Positions 25,110 through 33,985 of a DNA stretch of 64,000 bases are shown here, one piece after another; the first letter of the stretch is position 1; each line of letters opens with the position of its first letter. A program made the position numbers and the translations under genes. A model generated the notes under the pieces. It saw only the letters and a program-made list of their open reading frames with translations, searched no databases and had not been told where the DNA came from. Origin of the DNA: Afipia massiliensis (GTDB lineage: Bacteria > Pseudomonadota > Alphaproteobacteria > Rhizobiales > Xanthobacteraceae); the NCBI RefSeq assembly GCF_014203115.1, contig NZ_JACHIJ010000007.1, positions 124,001 to 188,000 of the forward strand. The letters run 5' to 3'.

Positions 25110-26222
25110 TTACAGGACCTTCCGGATCCAGTTGTGCGTGTCGGCCGCGCGGCCGTACTGGATGTCGACCAGCTTTTTGCGCAGTCCCATCGCGACGGGA
25201 CCAGCGGCGCCGCCGTTGATGAGAAAGTCGCCGCTCGCGGAACACACCTTGCCGATCGGCGAGATGACGGCCGCGGTGCCGCAAGCGAAGGCTTCCTTGA
25301 GCTTTCCACTGGCCGCGTCGGCGCGCCACTGGTCGATGGTGTAGAGTTCTTCGCGCACGCGCGTGCCGGTTTCCTTGGCGAGCGCGATGATCGAATCCCG
25401 GGTGATGCCCGGCAGGATCGTGCCGAGCGGTGGTGTCAGCAGCGAGCCGTCGTCGAACGCAAAGAACACGTTCATGCCGCCGAGTTCCTCGATGTAGCGG
25501 CGCTCGATCGCATCGAGAAAAACCACCTGATCGCAACCGTGATCGATCGCCTCGGCCTGCGCGCGCAGGCTTGCGGCGTAGTTTCCGCCGCATTTGACGG
25601 CGCCGGTGCCGCCGATCGCAGCGCGTGTGTAGTTCTCCGACACCCAGATCGACACGGGCGCAGGTCCGCCCTTGAAGTAGGATCCGACCGGCGATGCGAT
25701 GACGGCGAAGATGTATTCCGAGGACGGCTTCACGCCGAGGAAGACCTCGTTCGCGATCATGAAGGGCCGCAGATAGAGACTGCCCTCGCCACCGGGGATC
25801 CAGTCGCGGTCGATGCGCACGAGTTGCTCAACCGCTTCGATGAACACAGGCTCGGGCAGCGGCGCCATGGCCATCCGCTCAGCCGAATTCCGGAAGCGCC
25901 GGGCATTGGCGTCGGGACGGAAAAGGTTGACGCCGCCGTCGTCGCGCTTGTAGGCCTTGAGGCCTTCGAAAATCTCCTGAGCGTAATGGAGGACGGCCGT
26001 GGCCGGATCGAGCGCGAAATTCGCCCGGGATTCGACGCGCGCGCCATGCCAGCCCTTCGCCTGGCTGTAGCGAACCACAGCCATGTGATCTGTGAAAATC
26101 CGCCCGAAGCCAGGGTCAACGAGCTTTGCCGCGCGCTCCTTCTCGGGCGTCGGATTGGTCGCGGGCTGCTTTTCGAATTCCAGCAACATCGCGCCATCGA
26201 TTTTATCGAACGAAACTCCCAT
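25110..26222 (-). CDS. ilvE: Branched-chain amino acid aminotransferase
   Basis: PLP-dependent fold-type IV transaminase for the last step of Leu, Ile and Val synthesis and their catabolism. The PLP lysine is in GTGAVKCGGNYAAS; the segment EIFEGLKAYKR and EELGGMNVFF are family hallmarks. 370 residues, the length of the longer (BCAT type II) class. GGAGGAAA precedes the chosen start (MGVSFDKID); a 75-codon-longer frame is rejected. Confidence 0.93.
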   Translation of the reverse strand: MGVSFDKIDGAMLLEFEKQPATNPTPEKERAAKLVDPGFGRIFTDHMAVVRYSQAKGWHGARVESRANFALDPATAVLHYAQEIFEGLKAYKRDDGGVNLFRPDANARRFRNSAERMAMAPLPEPVFIEAVEQLVRIDRDWIPGGEGSLYLRPFMIANEVFLGVKPSSEYIFAVIASPVGSYFKGGPAPVSIWVSENYTRAAIGGTGAVKCGGNYAASLRAQAEAIDHGCDQVVFLDAIERRYIEELGGMNVFFAFDDGSLLTPPLGTILPGITRDSIIALAKETGTRVREELYTIDQWRADAASGKLKEAFACGTAAVISPIGKVCSASGDFLINGGAAGPVAMGLRKKLVDIQYGRAADTHNWIRKVL

Positions 26223-26334
26223 CGCTTTCCTCCAGATCCGCCGGTCCTGTTTCAGGAGCCGGCAGGCGCTCGTTCGTTTGTCGAGAGCGGTTAAGTCCAG
26301 TATGTTTCGTGGAATGTCGACCGACAATCGCACG

Positions 26335-26347
26335 GCGAAAAATTCGC
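26335..26347. promoter_or_regulatory. Short inverted repeat GCGAA-AAA-TTCGC
   Basis: 13-nt palindrome in the ilvE/MarR intergenic region, about 112 bp upstream of both starts. It could be an operator site; no other support. Confidence 0.25.
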
Positions 26348-26394
26348 TTCTTTTCCGGCCGAAGTTTTCAGGAACTCCGAGAGCCCGGCCACGG

Positions 26395-26414
26395 CGAAAT
26401 ATCCGAATATTTCG
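26395..26414. promoter_or_regulatory. Perfect inverted repeat, candidate MarR operator
   Basis: CGAAATAT-CCGA-ATATTTCG, 8-bp arms with a 4-nt spacer, 45 bp upstream of the MarR start. This size and AT-rich symmetry are typical of MarR-family operators. A second ATATTG-N14-CAATAT symmetry follows at 26435-26460. Confidence 0.5.
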
Positions 26415-26458
26415 TGAAGCTTGGTCTTTTTGTAATATTGAACCCAAGATATGTCAAT

Positions 26459-27016
26459 ATGCCTGACGTAAATTTCAAAACGCAGGGTGCAGGGCAGCCT
26501 TCCGCCAAGGAGGGAAGTGTCGGCGCATCGTCGCGCGGCGATCAGCGCTGGGACATCATCGAGCTGCTGTTTTTCGCCTATCGGGACTTTGTCGGCGATG
26601 CCGACCACGTGCTGGAGGAATTCGGCTTCGGCCGTGCCCATCACCGGGTGGTGCACTTCGTGACGCGCTATCCCGGCCTCAAGGTCGCTGACCTGCTGGA
26701 CGTGCTGCGGATCACCAAGCAGTCGCTGGGGCGTGTCCTGAAACAGCTGCTCGACGAGGGCTATATCGTTCAGAAGGCCGGCGATAACGACCGACGTCAG
26801 CGTCTTCTTTTCGCCACCCCGAAAGGCGAGGCCCTTGTGGCGAAACTGGCCGGATTGCAGACCACGCGCATCAACCGCGCGCTTGAGGCGATCGGCCCGG
26901 AGGGGGCCGACGCCACGCGCCAGTTTCTGCTCGGCATGATCGACGATACCGATCCCGACAAGGTGCTGGAGGGAATCCTCCGAAGCGGCCGCACGACGGC
27001 GAAGGATGCAAGGTGA
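26459..27016 (+). CDS. MarR-family regulator (PetP-like)
   Basis: 185 residues with a MarR winged HTH: HHRVVHFVTRYPGLKVADLLDVLRITKQSLGRVLKQLLDEGYIVQKAGDNDRRQRLLFAT. The DxRxR-like wing (DNDRRQ) and LL..EGYI helix pattern fit the family. Directly overlapped by an OmpR-type response regulator (GTG start within the last codons). This MarR plus response-regulator order resembles petP-petR of Rhodobacter, so the two probably work together, though the target here is unknown. The ATG at 26459 is chosen; the longer frame upstream lies in ilvE's leader. Confidence 0.85.
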   Translation: MPDVNFKTQGAGQPSAKEGSVGASSRGDQRWDIIELLFFAYRDFVGDADHVLEEFGFGRAHHRVVHFVTRYPGLKVADLLDVLRITKQSLGRVLKQLLDEGYIVQKAGDNDRRQRLLFATPKGEALVAKLAGLQTTRINRALEAIGPEGADATRQFLLGMIDDTDPDKVLEGILRSGRTTAKDAR

Positions 27017-27738
27017 TCGACATCGCAACACCGGAGCGAATCCGCCAGCAGCTGGCCGACGATGCGCCGCATCTGCTGCTGGTCGATGACGACCGCCGTA
27101 TCCGCGATCTGCTGTCGCGGTTCCTCGGCAACGAGGGCTATCGCGTTACCACGGCCAAGAGCGCTGCCGATGCGCGCGCTAAGCTGACCGGCCTGCATTT
27201 CGATCTGTTGATTCTCGACGTGATGATGCCCGGCGAAACCGGCTTCGATCTCGCGCGCTCGATCCGCGTATCTTCCGCGGTGCCGATCATCATGCTCACC
27301 GCGCGGCATGAAGCCGAAAGCCGGATCGAGGGATTGCAGATCGGCGCCGACGATTACGTGGCCAAGCCGTTCGAGCCGCGCGAACTGGTGTTGCGCATTG
27401 CGAATATCCTGAAACGCGCCGCGCCGGTGATCGCGCCGCCGGTAGAGTCGGTCGCGTTCGGGCCCTATGTTTATCATCTCGAGCGCGGCGAACTGCGCGA
27501 CGGCGACAAGATCATCCATCTCACCGACCGCGAACGTGACATGCTGCGCATTCTTAGCGCGACGCCAGGCGAAACCGTGCCACGCGGCGCGCTGACCGGC
27601 GGCGACGGAAGCGCCAACGAGCGCGCGGTGGACGTGCAGATCAACCGGCTGCGGCGCAAGATCGAGCGCGATCCCGCCAATCCGCTGTTCCTGCAGGCCG
27701 TGCGCGGCATCGGCTACCGCCTCGTGGCGTCGCCGTAA
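27013..27738 (+). CDS. OmpR-family response regulator (PetR-like)
   Basis: 241 residues: receiver with acidic cluster LLLVDDDRR, phospho-acceptor Asp in LLILDVMMPG, the Thr of MLTARH and Lys of VAKPF, then an OmpR winged helix ending in RGIGYRLVASP. It starts at GTG inside the MarR gene's last codons (GTGA overlap). The histidine kinase begins 19 bp downstream. All three genes are in one unit and probably sense one signal. Confidence 0.93.
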   Translation: MIDIATPERIRQQLADDAPHLLLVDDDRRIRDLLSRFLGNEGYRVTTAKSAADARAKLTGLHFDLLILDVMMPGETGFDLARSIRVSSAVPIIMLTARHEAESRIEGLQIGADDYVAKPFEPRELVLRIANILKRAAPVIAPPVESVAFGPYVYHLERGELRDGDKIIHLTDRERDMLRILSATPGETVPRGALTGGDGSANERAVDVQINRLRRKIERDPANPLFLQAVRGIGYRLVASP

Positions 27739-27757
27739 GCATGGCGGACGCTTCATT

Positions 27758-29146
27758 ATGAGCACGCTCGACACCGGCCTCACATTTATCCGCACAGCGT
27801 CGCGGCGCGTGTCGGACGCCAGCGGATGGCTGGGCCGCTGGTTCAAGGAGCTGATGCCGAAGGGGCTCTATGCCCGGGCGCTGCTGATCATCATCGTGCC
27901 GATGGTGATCCTGCAGTCGGTGGTCGCCTTCGTGTTCATGGAGCGGCACTGGAACACGGTGACGCGGCGTCTGTCCGCCGCCGTGGTGCAGGACATCTCC
28001 GCGCTGATCGACGTCTACAGATCATTCCCGCAGGACAAGGACCGCACGCAGATCAAGCGGATCGCGCAGCAACGTCTCGGATTGGTGGTGGATTTCTTGC
28101 CCGTCAACGACATGCCGGCGCCGGGGCCGAAGCCGTTCTTCTCGCTGCTCGACCAGACATTGTCGGTGCAGCTCAGCCGCCAGATCGCGCGCCCGTTCTG
28201 GATCGACACCGTGGGCCGCTCGTCGCTGGTGGAAATCCGCATCAAGCTCGACGACACGGTGATGCGCGTCTTCGCGCAGCGCAGCGCGGCCTATGCGTCG
28301 AATTCGGAAATCTTCATCTTCTGGATGCTGGGCACGTCATCGATCCTGCTGATCGTCGCGGTGCTGTTCCTGCGCAACCAGATCAAGCCGATCCTGCGGC
28401 TTGCGGACGCCGCGGAAAGTTTCGGCAAGGGCCGCGAGGTGCCGGATTTCCGGCCGCGCGGCGCGCGCGAGGTTCGCCGCGCAGCACTCGCCTTCATGGA
28501 AATGAAATCCCGCGTCGAACGCAGCATCGAGCAGCGCACCGCGATGCTGGCCGGCGTCAGCCACGATCTGCGCACCATCCTGACGCGCTTCAAGCTGGAG
28601 ATGGCGCTGATCGGCGACAGCCCGGAAGTCGAGGGCATGCGCAAGGACGTCGACGAGATGAGCGGCATGCTGGAGGCGTATCTGTCCTTCGCGCGCGGCG
28701 ACAGCGGCGAACACGCGCAGCCGACCGACATGGAGAAGGCGCTGGAAGAATTGCGCAGCGACGCCGAGCGCCACGGCCATGCCGCGACAGTGGTGTTTCA
28801 TGGCCTGCCGGTGGTGATCGTGAAGCCTGCGGCGTTCAAGCGCTGCCTCGCCAACCTTGTCTCGAACGCGGCGCGTCATGCCGATGCAATTGCAATCACC
28901 GGCCACCGCGATCATCGCTATCTGACGGTGACGATCGATGACGACGGCCCCGGCATTCCGCTCGACATGCGCGAGGAAGTGTTCAAGCCATTCCTGCGGC
29001 TCGACGATGCGCGCAATCAGGACGAGGGCGGCACGGGTCTCGGTCTGGCGATTGCCCGCGACATCGCGCGCTCGCACGGCGGCGACATCACGCTCGGCGA
29101 CAGCCCGCTGGGTGGATTGCGGGCGACGGTGCGGGTGCCAGTCTGA
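27758..29146 (+). CDS. Membrane sensor histidine kinase (EnvZ-like)
   Basis: 462 residues: a TM segment (ALLIIIVPMVILQSVVAFVF), a periplasmic domain of about 150 residues, a second TM (FIFWMLGTSSILLIVAVLFL) and a HAMP region. The phosphorylated histidine is in GVSHDLRTILTRFK; the usual Pro after LRT is Ile, as in EnvZ-like kinases. ATP-binding boxes: NLVSNAARHA, DDDGPGIP, VFKPFLRLDD, GGTGLGLAIARDI. It partners with the upstream response regulator. It ends in direct contact with the convergent proC stop codon. Confidence 0.93.
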   Translation: MSTLDTGLTFIRTASRRVSDASGWLGRWFKELMPKGLYARALLIIIVPMVILQSVVAFVFMERHWNTVTRRLSAAVVQDISALIDVYRSFPQDKDRTQIKRIAQQRLGLVVDFLPVNDMPAPGPKPFFSLLDQTLSVQLSRQIARPFWIDTVGRSSLVEIRIKLDDTVMRVFAQRSAAYASNSEIFIFWMLGTSSILLIVAVLFLRNQIKPILRLADAAESFGKGREVPDFRPRGAREVRRAALAFMEMKSRVERSIEQRTAMLAGVSHDLRTILTRFKLEMALIGDSPEVEGMRKDVDEMSGMLEAYLSFARGDSGEHAQPTDMEKALEELRSDAERHGHAATVVFHGLPVVIVKPAAFKRCLANLVSNAARHADAIAITGHRDHRYLTVTIDDDGPGIPLDMREEVFKPFLRLDDARNQDEGGTGLGLAIARDIARSHGGDITLGDSPLGGLRATVRVPV

Positions 29147-29983
29147 TTACTTCGCCAGTTCCTTCGATCGCTTGGTCGCTGCGACGATCGCGCGGGTCAG
29201 CAGCGGCTGAAAGCCGCCCGGTCCCATCAACACCTCAAGCGCCGCCGCCGTGGTGCCACCGGGTGAGGTGACATTCTTGCGCAGTGTCGCGCTGTCTTGG
29301 TCCGAGCGATGCAGTAGCTCGCCCGATCCTGCGACGGTTTCGCGCGCAAGCTTTGTCGCCAATGCTTCCGGCAATCCGGCCGCCACGCCGGCGCGGGCGA
29401 GTTCTTCGGCGAGCAGGAACACATAGGCCGGGCCTGAGCCGGACACAGCGGTGACGGCATCCATCAGCGCTTCGTCCTCGACCCATTCGACGCTGCCGGT
29501 GGCGCGCAGCAGCGCATCGGCAACGGCGCGCTGGTTTGATGCAACGCCGTTCGCCGGCACCGCCACCGTGATGCCGCGTCCGATGGCGGCGGGGGTGTTG
29601 GGCATGGCGCGGATGACCTTGCCGCCGCAGACTTCGGTGAGGGCTGCGATGGTGGTTCCGGCCATGATCGAAACCACAAGCGTGGACGCGCCGACCAGCG
29701 GCCGCAGTTGCGGTCCGGCGTCGCGAAACATCTGCGGCTTCACCGCCAGCACCAGCACATCGGCGGTGCCGATGCTCTTTGTTTCCGGATTGAGCCGCAC
29801 GCCGCGCGCGATGAAGTCGCGCGTCTCGTCGGAGGGATATGGCTCGATGATCGTCACGCGCGGGGCATCGAGGCCTTGCGCGAGCCAGCCGGACAGCATC
29901 GCGCCGCCCATCTTGCCAGCGCCTGCGAGCACGAGGGAGCCTTGGAAATTCTTCAGCGCGTTGGGGGATTGAGACGAAGTCAT
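29147..29983 (-). CDS. proC: Pyrroline-5-carboxylate reductase
   Basis: Last step of proline synthesis, reducing P5C with NAD(P)H. The Rossmann motif is VLAGAGKMGGAMLSGW; the substrate region is VSIMAGTTIAAL and DAVTAVSGSGPAYVF; the C-terminal SPGGTTAAALEVL is conserved. 278 residues, normal length. The start giving MTSSQSP is chosen because a longer frame begins in the family A repeat. It abuts the kinase stop with no spacer, and a YbjN gene lies upstream on the same strand. Confidence 0.94.
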   Translation of the reverse strand: MTSSQSPNALKNFQGSLVLAGAGKMGGAMLSGWLAQGLDAPRVTIIEPYPSDETRDFIARGVRLNPETKSIGTADVLVLAVKPQMFRDAGPQLRPLVGASTLVVSIMAGTTIAALTEVCGGKVIRAMPNTPAAIGRGITVAVPANGVASNQRAVADALLRATGSVEWVEDEALMDAVTAVSGSGPAYVFLLAEELARAGVAAGLPEALATKLARETVAGSGELLHRSDQDSATLRKNVTSPGGTTAAALEVLMGPGGFQPLLTRAIVAATKRSKELAK

Positions 29984-29996
29984 TGGAAACACCAGC

Positions 29997-30113
29997 GTCG
30001 TCCCGGCGAAGGCCGGGACCCATAACCACCGACTTTCCATTGAATCGGGGATTTTGCAACATGCGGCGGCCTATTGCCGGGGGAGTATGAGTCCCCGCTT
30101 TCGCGGGGACGAC
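29997..30113. repeat. Paired palindrome, family A (copy 2, inverse order)
   Basis: GTCGTCCCGGCG..GGGACCCATAACCACC at the left and GGGAGTATGAGTCCCCGC..GGGGACGAC at the right, i.e. the arms of family A in opposite order to copy 1. It fills the gap between proC and the YbjN gene. Confidence 0.85.
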
Positions 30114-30142
30114 ATCTCACAAGTTGCGCGTGCCTAGGAGGC

Positions 30143-30643
30143 TTACGCCTCGCCGGCGGTATCGAACATCGCGGCGGTCATGGCCTCCGCGGCGGTCTTG
30201 CCGGCCCAGACCACGAACTGCAGCGCGGGATAGTAACGCTCGCAGGCATGCAGCGCGCCGTCCAGCATCAGTTCGCACTGCGCGGGCGACGCGGTCATGC
30301 CGCCGGGCAGGATCAGCGCCTGCCGGTACATGATCGACCCGGTCGTCAGCCAGACGTCGAAATGACCGATCCACAGTTGCTCGTTGATCGCAGCGATCAG
30401 GCGCTGCACTTCGCTGCGCCGCGCCTCCGGGATTTTTATGTCGAAGGCGCAGGCCAGATGCAGCGCGTCGATGTCGCCCATCCAGGTGAACGACAGCTGA
30501 TAGTCGGTCCACTGTCCCTGCGTCAGGATCGTGATCTCGTCCTGACCGGAGCGTTCGAACGACCAGTCATTCGTTGATGCGATTTCCTCGACCACCGACA
30601 GCGGGCTGTTCCGCGAATCCGTGATGATGTCCAGATGGGACAT
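30143..30643 (-). CDS. YbjN domain-containing protein
   Basis: 166 residues. The fold is YbjN-like, with SVVEEIASTNDWSFERSG, then QWTDYQLSFTWMGDIDALHLACAFD and a later block QLWIGHFDVWLTTGSIMYRQALIL. The YbjN domain is related to secretion-chaperone folds and has regulatory roles in some bacteria; no specific partner can be inferred. The start giving MSHLDIITD is chosen. It precedes proC on the same strand. Confidence 0.8.
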   Translation of the reverse strand: MSHLDIITDSRNSPLSVVEEIASTNDWSFERSGQDEITILTQGQWTDYQLSFTWMGDIDALHLACAFDIKIPEARRSEVQRLIAAINEQLWIGHFDVWLTTGSIMYRQALILPGGMTASPAQCELMLDGALHACERYYPALQFVVWAGKTAAEAMTAAMFDTAGEA

Positions 30644-31080
30644 GCTGCCTTCACCCTGAGTTGACGTGGGATGTGAAACGCTGAACGAAACGCAAAGAAC
30701 GAGCGAGGACTGTCGCTGCAAGTTCTCCGTTTACGATCATGACGGTCCAAGTTTCGGATCGTGCGCCGCAACGGCAACCTTGTGTCAAGATTGATCGGTG
30801 ATTTGCGGAATCTGCGCAACGCCGTGCCGAATCCCGTCCACAGGCAAAGGGTTAATTTCGCCAGTCTTCAACAGGAAGCGGCGAGAGCGACGATGGATTC
30901 CGGTTTTGCGTCGAGCCGTGAGTCAATTCGTGAGTCCGCGCATGAGCTTAGGCGAGATCGCTTCACGTTTCGGCGCTCATACGCATGAGAACAAAACGGA
31001 ATCGGACTCGCCGGGCGCGAGTCGCGCGCGCTCATTGCGCGCACAGGTCGAAGAAAAAATATTTTAAAGATATGAGCCGT
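30644..31080. other. 437-bp gap with no recognised gene
   Basis: Between the starts or ends of ybjN and prs. Contains AT-rich stretches (near 31060: GAAAAAATATTTTAAAGATATG) suitable for promoters and the transcription stop of prs. A 41-codon frame from 30942 (MSLGEIASRFGAHTHENK) is open, but without a family or clear ribosome-binding site I do not call it. Confidence 0.5.
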
Positions 31081-32076
31081 TCAGTCGAACAGGCTCGACA
31101 CCGACTCTTCGGAAGCGGTGCGGCCGATGGCTTCGGCGATCAGGGAAGCGACCGAGAGCACGCGGATGTTCGGAGCCTTGCGCATCGCGTCAGTCGGCTG
31201 GATCGAGTCGGTGATGACCAGTTCCTTGAGCCGCGATGAGGTGATGCGCGCAACCGCGCCGCCCGACAGAACGCCATGGGTGAGATAGGCCGAGACTTCC
31301 TTGGCGCCGTATTTGAGCAGCGCGTCGGCGGCATTCACCAGCGTGCCGCCGGAATCCACGATGTCGTCGATCAGGATGCAGTCGTAGCCGGCGACATCGC
31401 CGATCACGTTCATGACTTCGGATTCGCCGGCGCGTTCGCGGCGCTTGTCGACGATTGCCAGCGGCGCGTTGATCCGCTTGGCGAGGCCGCGTGCGCGGGC
31501 CACGCCGCCGACGTCCGGTGACACCACCATCACCTTGGCAAGGTCGAACTTGTCCTTGATGTCGCGCACCATCAGCGGCGAGGCATAAAGGTTGTCGGTC
31601 GGGATATCGAAGAAGCCCTGGATCTGGCCGGCATGCAGGTCGAGCGTCATGACGCGGTCCGCACCTGCATGGGTGATCATGTTAGCGACCAGCTTGGCCG
31701 AAATCGGGGTGCGGCCGCCGGCTTTGCGGTCCTGCCGTGCGTAGCCGAAATAGGGGATCACGGCGGTGATGCGGCGCGCGGAGGCGCGGCGCAGCGCATC
31801 GGTGATGATCAGCAATTCCATCAGATGGTCGTTGGTCGGAAACGACGTCGACTGGATAATGAAAACGTCGGAGCCGCGGACGTTTTCCTGAATCTCGACG
31901 AAGATTTCCATGTCGGCGAAACGGCGCACGCTCGCCTTGGTCAGCGGCACGCCGAGGACAGAGGAAATCTCGGCGGCCAATTCGGGGTTCGAATTGCCGG
32001 CCACCAGCTTGATGGAGCCATTCTTCGCTGAAATCGCAGCCTCTCCTCGTGATGTGGGGGAAACGCTCTTCAACAT
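31081..32076 (-). CDS. prs: Ribose-phosphate pyrophosphokinase
   Basis: Makes PRPP from ribose-5-phosphate and ATP. Landmarks: [21 protein letters not shown], the flexible-loop [26 protein letters not shown] near the active site, and the PRPP-binding loop [14 protein letters not shown]. 331 residues. The frame starts at MLKSVSP; the family core begins at the [11 protein letters not shown] segment, so the true start is slightly uncertain. RBS near the ATG is weak (AGGCAGCAG). Confidence 0.95.
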   Translation of the reverse strand: MLKSVSPTSRGEAAISAKNGSIKLVAGNSNPELAAEISSVLGVPLTKASVRRFADMEIFVEIQENVRGSDVFIIQSTSFPTNDHLMELLIITDALRRASARRITAVIPYFGYARQDRKAGGRTPISAKLVANMITHAGADRVMTLDLHAGQIQGFFDIPTDNLYASPLMVRDIKDKFDLAKVMVVSPDVGGVARARGLAKRINAPLAIVDKRRERAGESEVMNVIGDVAGYDCILIDDIVDSGGTLVNAADALLKYGAKEVSAYLTHGVLSGGAVARITSSRLKELVITDSIQPTDAMRKAPNIRVLSVASLIAEAIGRTASEESVSSLFD

Positions 32077-32218
32077 ATCAACTGCTGCCTATGGAACCTG
32101 GATCGTGCTCTTCGCGCGCGCGTGCGTGATAACAAGGACCGAACGAGGCTGGCAATACAAAGCCAAGGATTAGGGCGCGTTTTCCTGCAAAAACCCGTGC
32201 CGCGCAGGGCTGGCATCC

Positions 32219-32833
32219 CTAATGGGCGTTGAAGGCGAGGGTTTGCATTTGTCCGGGGGCCGATTCAGGCCGATTCTCGTCGATCTGCGCGATGGCGGGG
32301 CCGGATCGCGGCGCAGCCGGTGGGGCGGTTTCCGGGGCCGGACCGCTTCCGCTGATCAGACCGTTCAGGCCGTTCAGGCCGGCCAGCGCAATCCGGCGCA
32401 TCAATTGCTCGTCCGCGGTGGCCCAGGCGTCACGGCCGCCCTTGCCGCCGGGTTCCTCGCCGCTGAGGCGGATGGCGCGTTCCTGATCCCGGTCATAGAC
32501 GTCCCAGACCCAGGCGATGGTGGTCTTGCCGCGCCGGACCTGCGCCGACAGGTAGCTGCGGACCCGGTAGGAGGCCTGCGCTTCGCGGGAGACGATGGTG
32601 AAACTGCGGGCGGCGGATTCCGTCTCCAGTGCGCGCACCAGCCGGTCGAACACCTGCGGCGGCGGGCCGTCGACGGATTCGAAGGCGACGGTCGGCCCAA
32701 AACTCGCGGTGGTCGCTACCGGGCCGGAGCCATTGGTGGTGCAGGCCGCCGTCAGGCTCAGCACAACGAGCAACAGGGGCATCCGCGCAAACCGCAGCGC
32801 CGTCGAAGTGATTGTTCGCCCTTTGAAATTCAT
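32219..32833 (-). CDS. Lipoprotein, unknown function
   Basis: 204 residues with a lipobox (LTAAC) after a hydrophobic segment MPLLLVVLSLTAAC, so it should be anchored by lipid at Cys. The mature part has a Ser/Ala-rich start and a middle domain RAIRLSGEE, WVWDVYDRDQ and SFTIVSREAQASYRVRSYLS; it ends with a Pro/Ala-rich tail. No catalytic motif is seen. TTAATGAGCGTTAAC lies 70 bp upstream but misses the CtrA spacing by one base. Confidence 0.75.
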   Translation of the reverse strand: MNFKGRTITSTALRFARMPLLLVVLSLTAACTTNGSGPVATTASFGPTVAFESVDGPPPQVFDRLVRALETESAARSFTIVSREAQASYRVRSYLSAQVRRGKTTIAWVWDVYDRDQERAIRLSGEEPGGKGGRDAWATADEQLMRRIALAGLNGLNGLISGSGPAPETAPPAAPRSGPAIAQIDENRPESAPGQMQTLAFNAH

Positions 32834-33000
32834 GTCCGCCCCGAAGTCCGTCGCCGGCGGGCGTTGTGCCCTGCACGGCGGGGTTCGGTCCAGCGATATC
32901 GTTAATGAGCGTTAACGTCTAGGGCAGGCCGTGGGCAGGGTTTGCAATCCCCGACCACGGCCGCCGGCATTTGAGCCAAATCCGGGCGAAGACCGGAGCC

Positions 33001-33930
33001 TCAGCCCAGATGATGCTTCATGGCGTCGATGATCCAGGTCCACTCCCGGTTGGGACTGGTCTGAGGCGACTGGCCTTTCATGATCGCGACCAATTCCCAG
33101 TAGCGTACGGCGCGGGCATCATGCGCGGCGTATCTGGTTCGCAGCCACGCCTTGTAGGCGTCATCCGGCGCGCGGCCCATCACGCGCGCGGAGGTTTCCA
33201 GCCATTCCTGCGCAAGCTCATGGGCTCTCTCCGATTCCGGTCCAAACCCTTGCGCGATGGCGTCCTTGGCTTTCGCGATGAAGGGGTCGGCGGCTGCCTG
33301 CCAGGCGGCAAGATCGAAATTGGCGCCGTCCCAGACTTCCTTGGCGTTGGCGCGCATGGTGGCGACGAATTCCGGATCATCGAGAATCGCGGAGAGTTCG
33401 ATCCACGCATCGCATTGCTCAGGTGTCGGATCGTCCGGCAGTTCCGGCGTGCTGGCCTCGATCATCTGCCGCATCCATTCGGGATCGATGCGGACGTCCT
33501 TGGACACCTGGCTGTAGAAGCGTTCGATCACGTTGCGGCGTTCGGTACGGGACAGATTGGTCATGGTCCAGAATCTCCTCAGGTCTGCTTCGGTAAGTTC
33601 GGGGGAACGGAGCGCGGCGCGCAGCGCGGATGCCACGCGGCGTTGCGAGGCGATCTCCGCCTCGAGTGCGCGCAGCCGCAGCTTCAGCGCGTCGGTCAGT
33701 GACAGTTCGTGCGACAGCACTTCGCGGATGGCGTCGAGACCGACGCCGGCGTCGCGCAGGCAGCGAATGAGATCGAGACGGACAAGCTCTTCGTCAGTGA
33801 AGACGCGATAGCCGCTTTCGGTCCGTCCCGCGGGCGGCAGCAATCCCTTGTCGGAATAGAACCGCAGTCGCCGGACCGAAACGCCGCTCAGGCGGGCTGC
33901 TTCTCCAATGGTGTAGGTTCGATGGGTCAT
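33001..33930 (-). CDS. MerR-family transcriptional regulator
   Basis: 309 residues. The MerR HTH is at the N-terminus: YTIGEAARLSGVSVRRLRFYSDKGLLPPAGRTESGYRVFTDEELVRLDLI. A helical linker (DALKLRLRALEAEIA) and a large C-terminal domain of about 200 residues follow, which is longer than metal-sensing MerR proteins and suggests small-molecule sensing. No cysteine-based metal site is visible. It follows pgeF by 55 bp on the same strand. Confidence 0.88.
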   Translation of the reverse strand: MTHRTYTIGEAARLSGVSVRRLRFYSDKGLLPPAGRTESGYRVFTDEELVRLDLIRCLRDAGVGLDAIREVLSHELSLTDALKLRLRALEAEIASQRRVASALRAALRSPELTEADLRRFWTMTNLSRTERRNVIERFYSQVSKDVRIDPEWMRQMIEASTPELPDDPTPEQCDAWIELSAILDDPEFVATMRANAKEVWDGANFDLAAWQAAADPFIAKAKDAIAQGFGPESERAHELAQEWLETSARVMGRAPDDAYKAWLRTRYAAHDARAVRYWELVAIMKGQSPQTSPNREWTWIIDAMKHHLG

Positions 33931-33985
33931 GGAAGCGTTGTGAGGCTTCCACCGGGTGGAGAGTCAAGGCCGTTCGCTGGAGATT

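Noticed and set aside
30942..31067. 41-codon open frame MSLGEIASRFG...
   Set aside because: No ribosome-binding site, no family match, and the region looks like the prs downstream/ybjN upstream control sequence.
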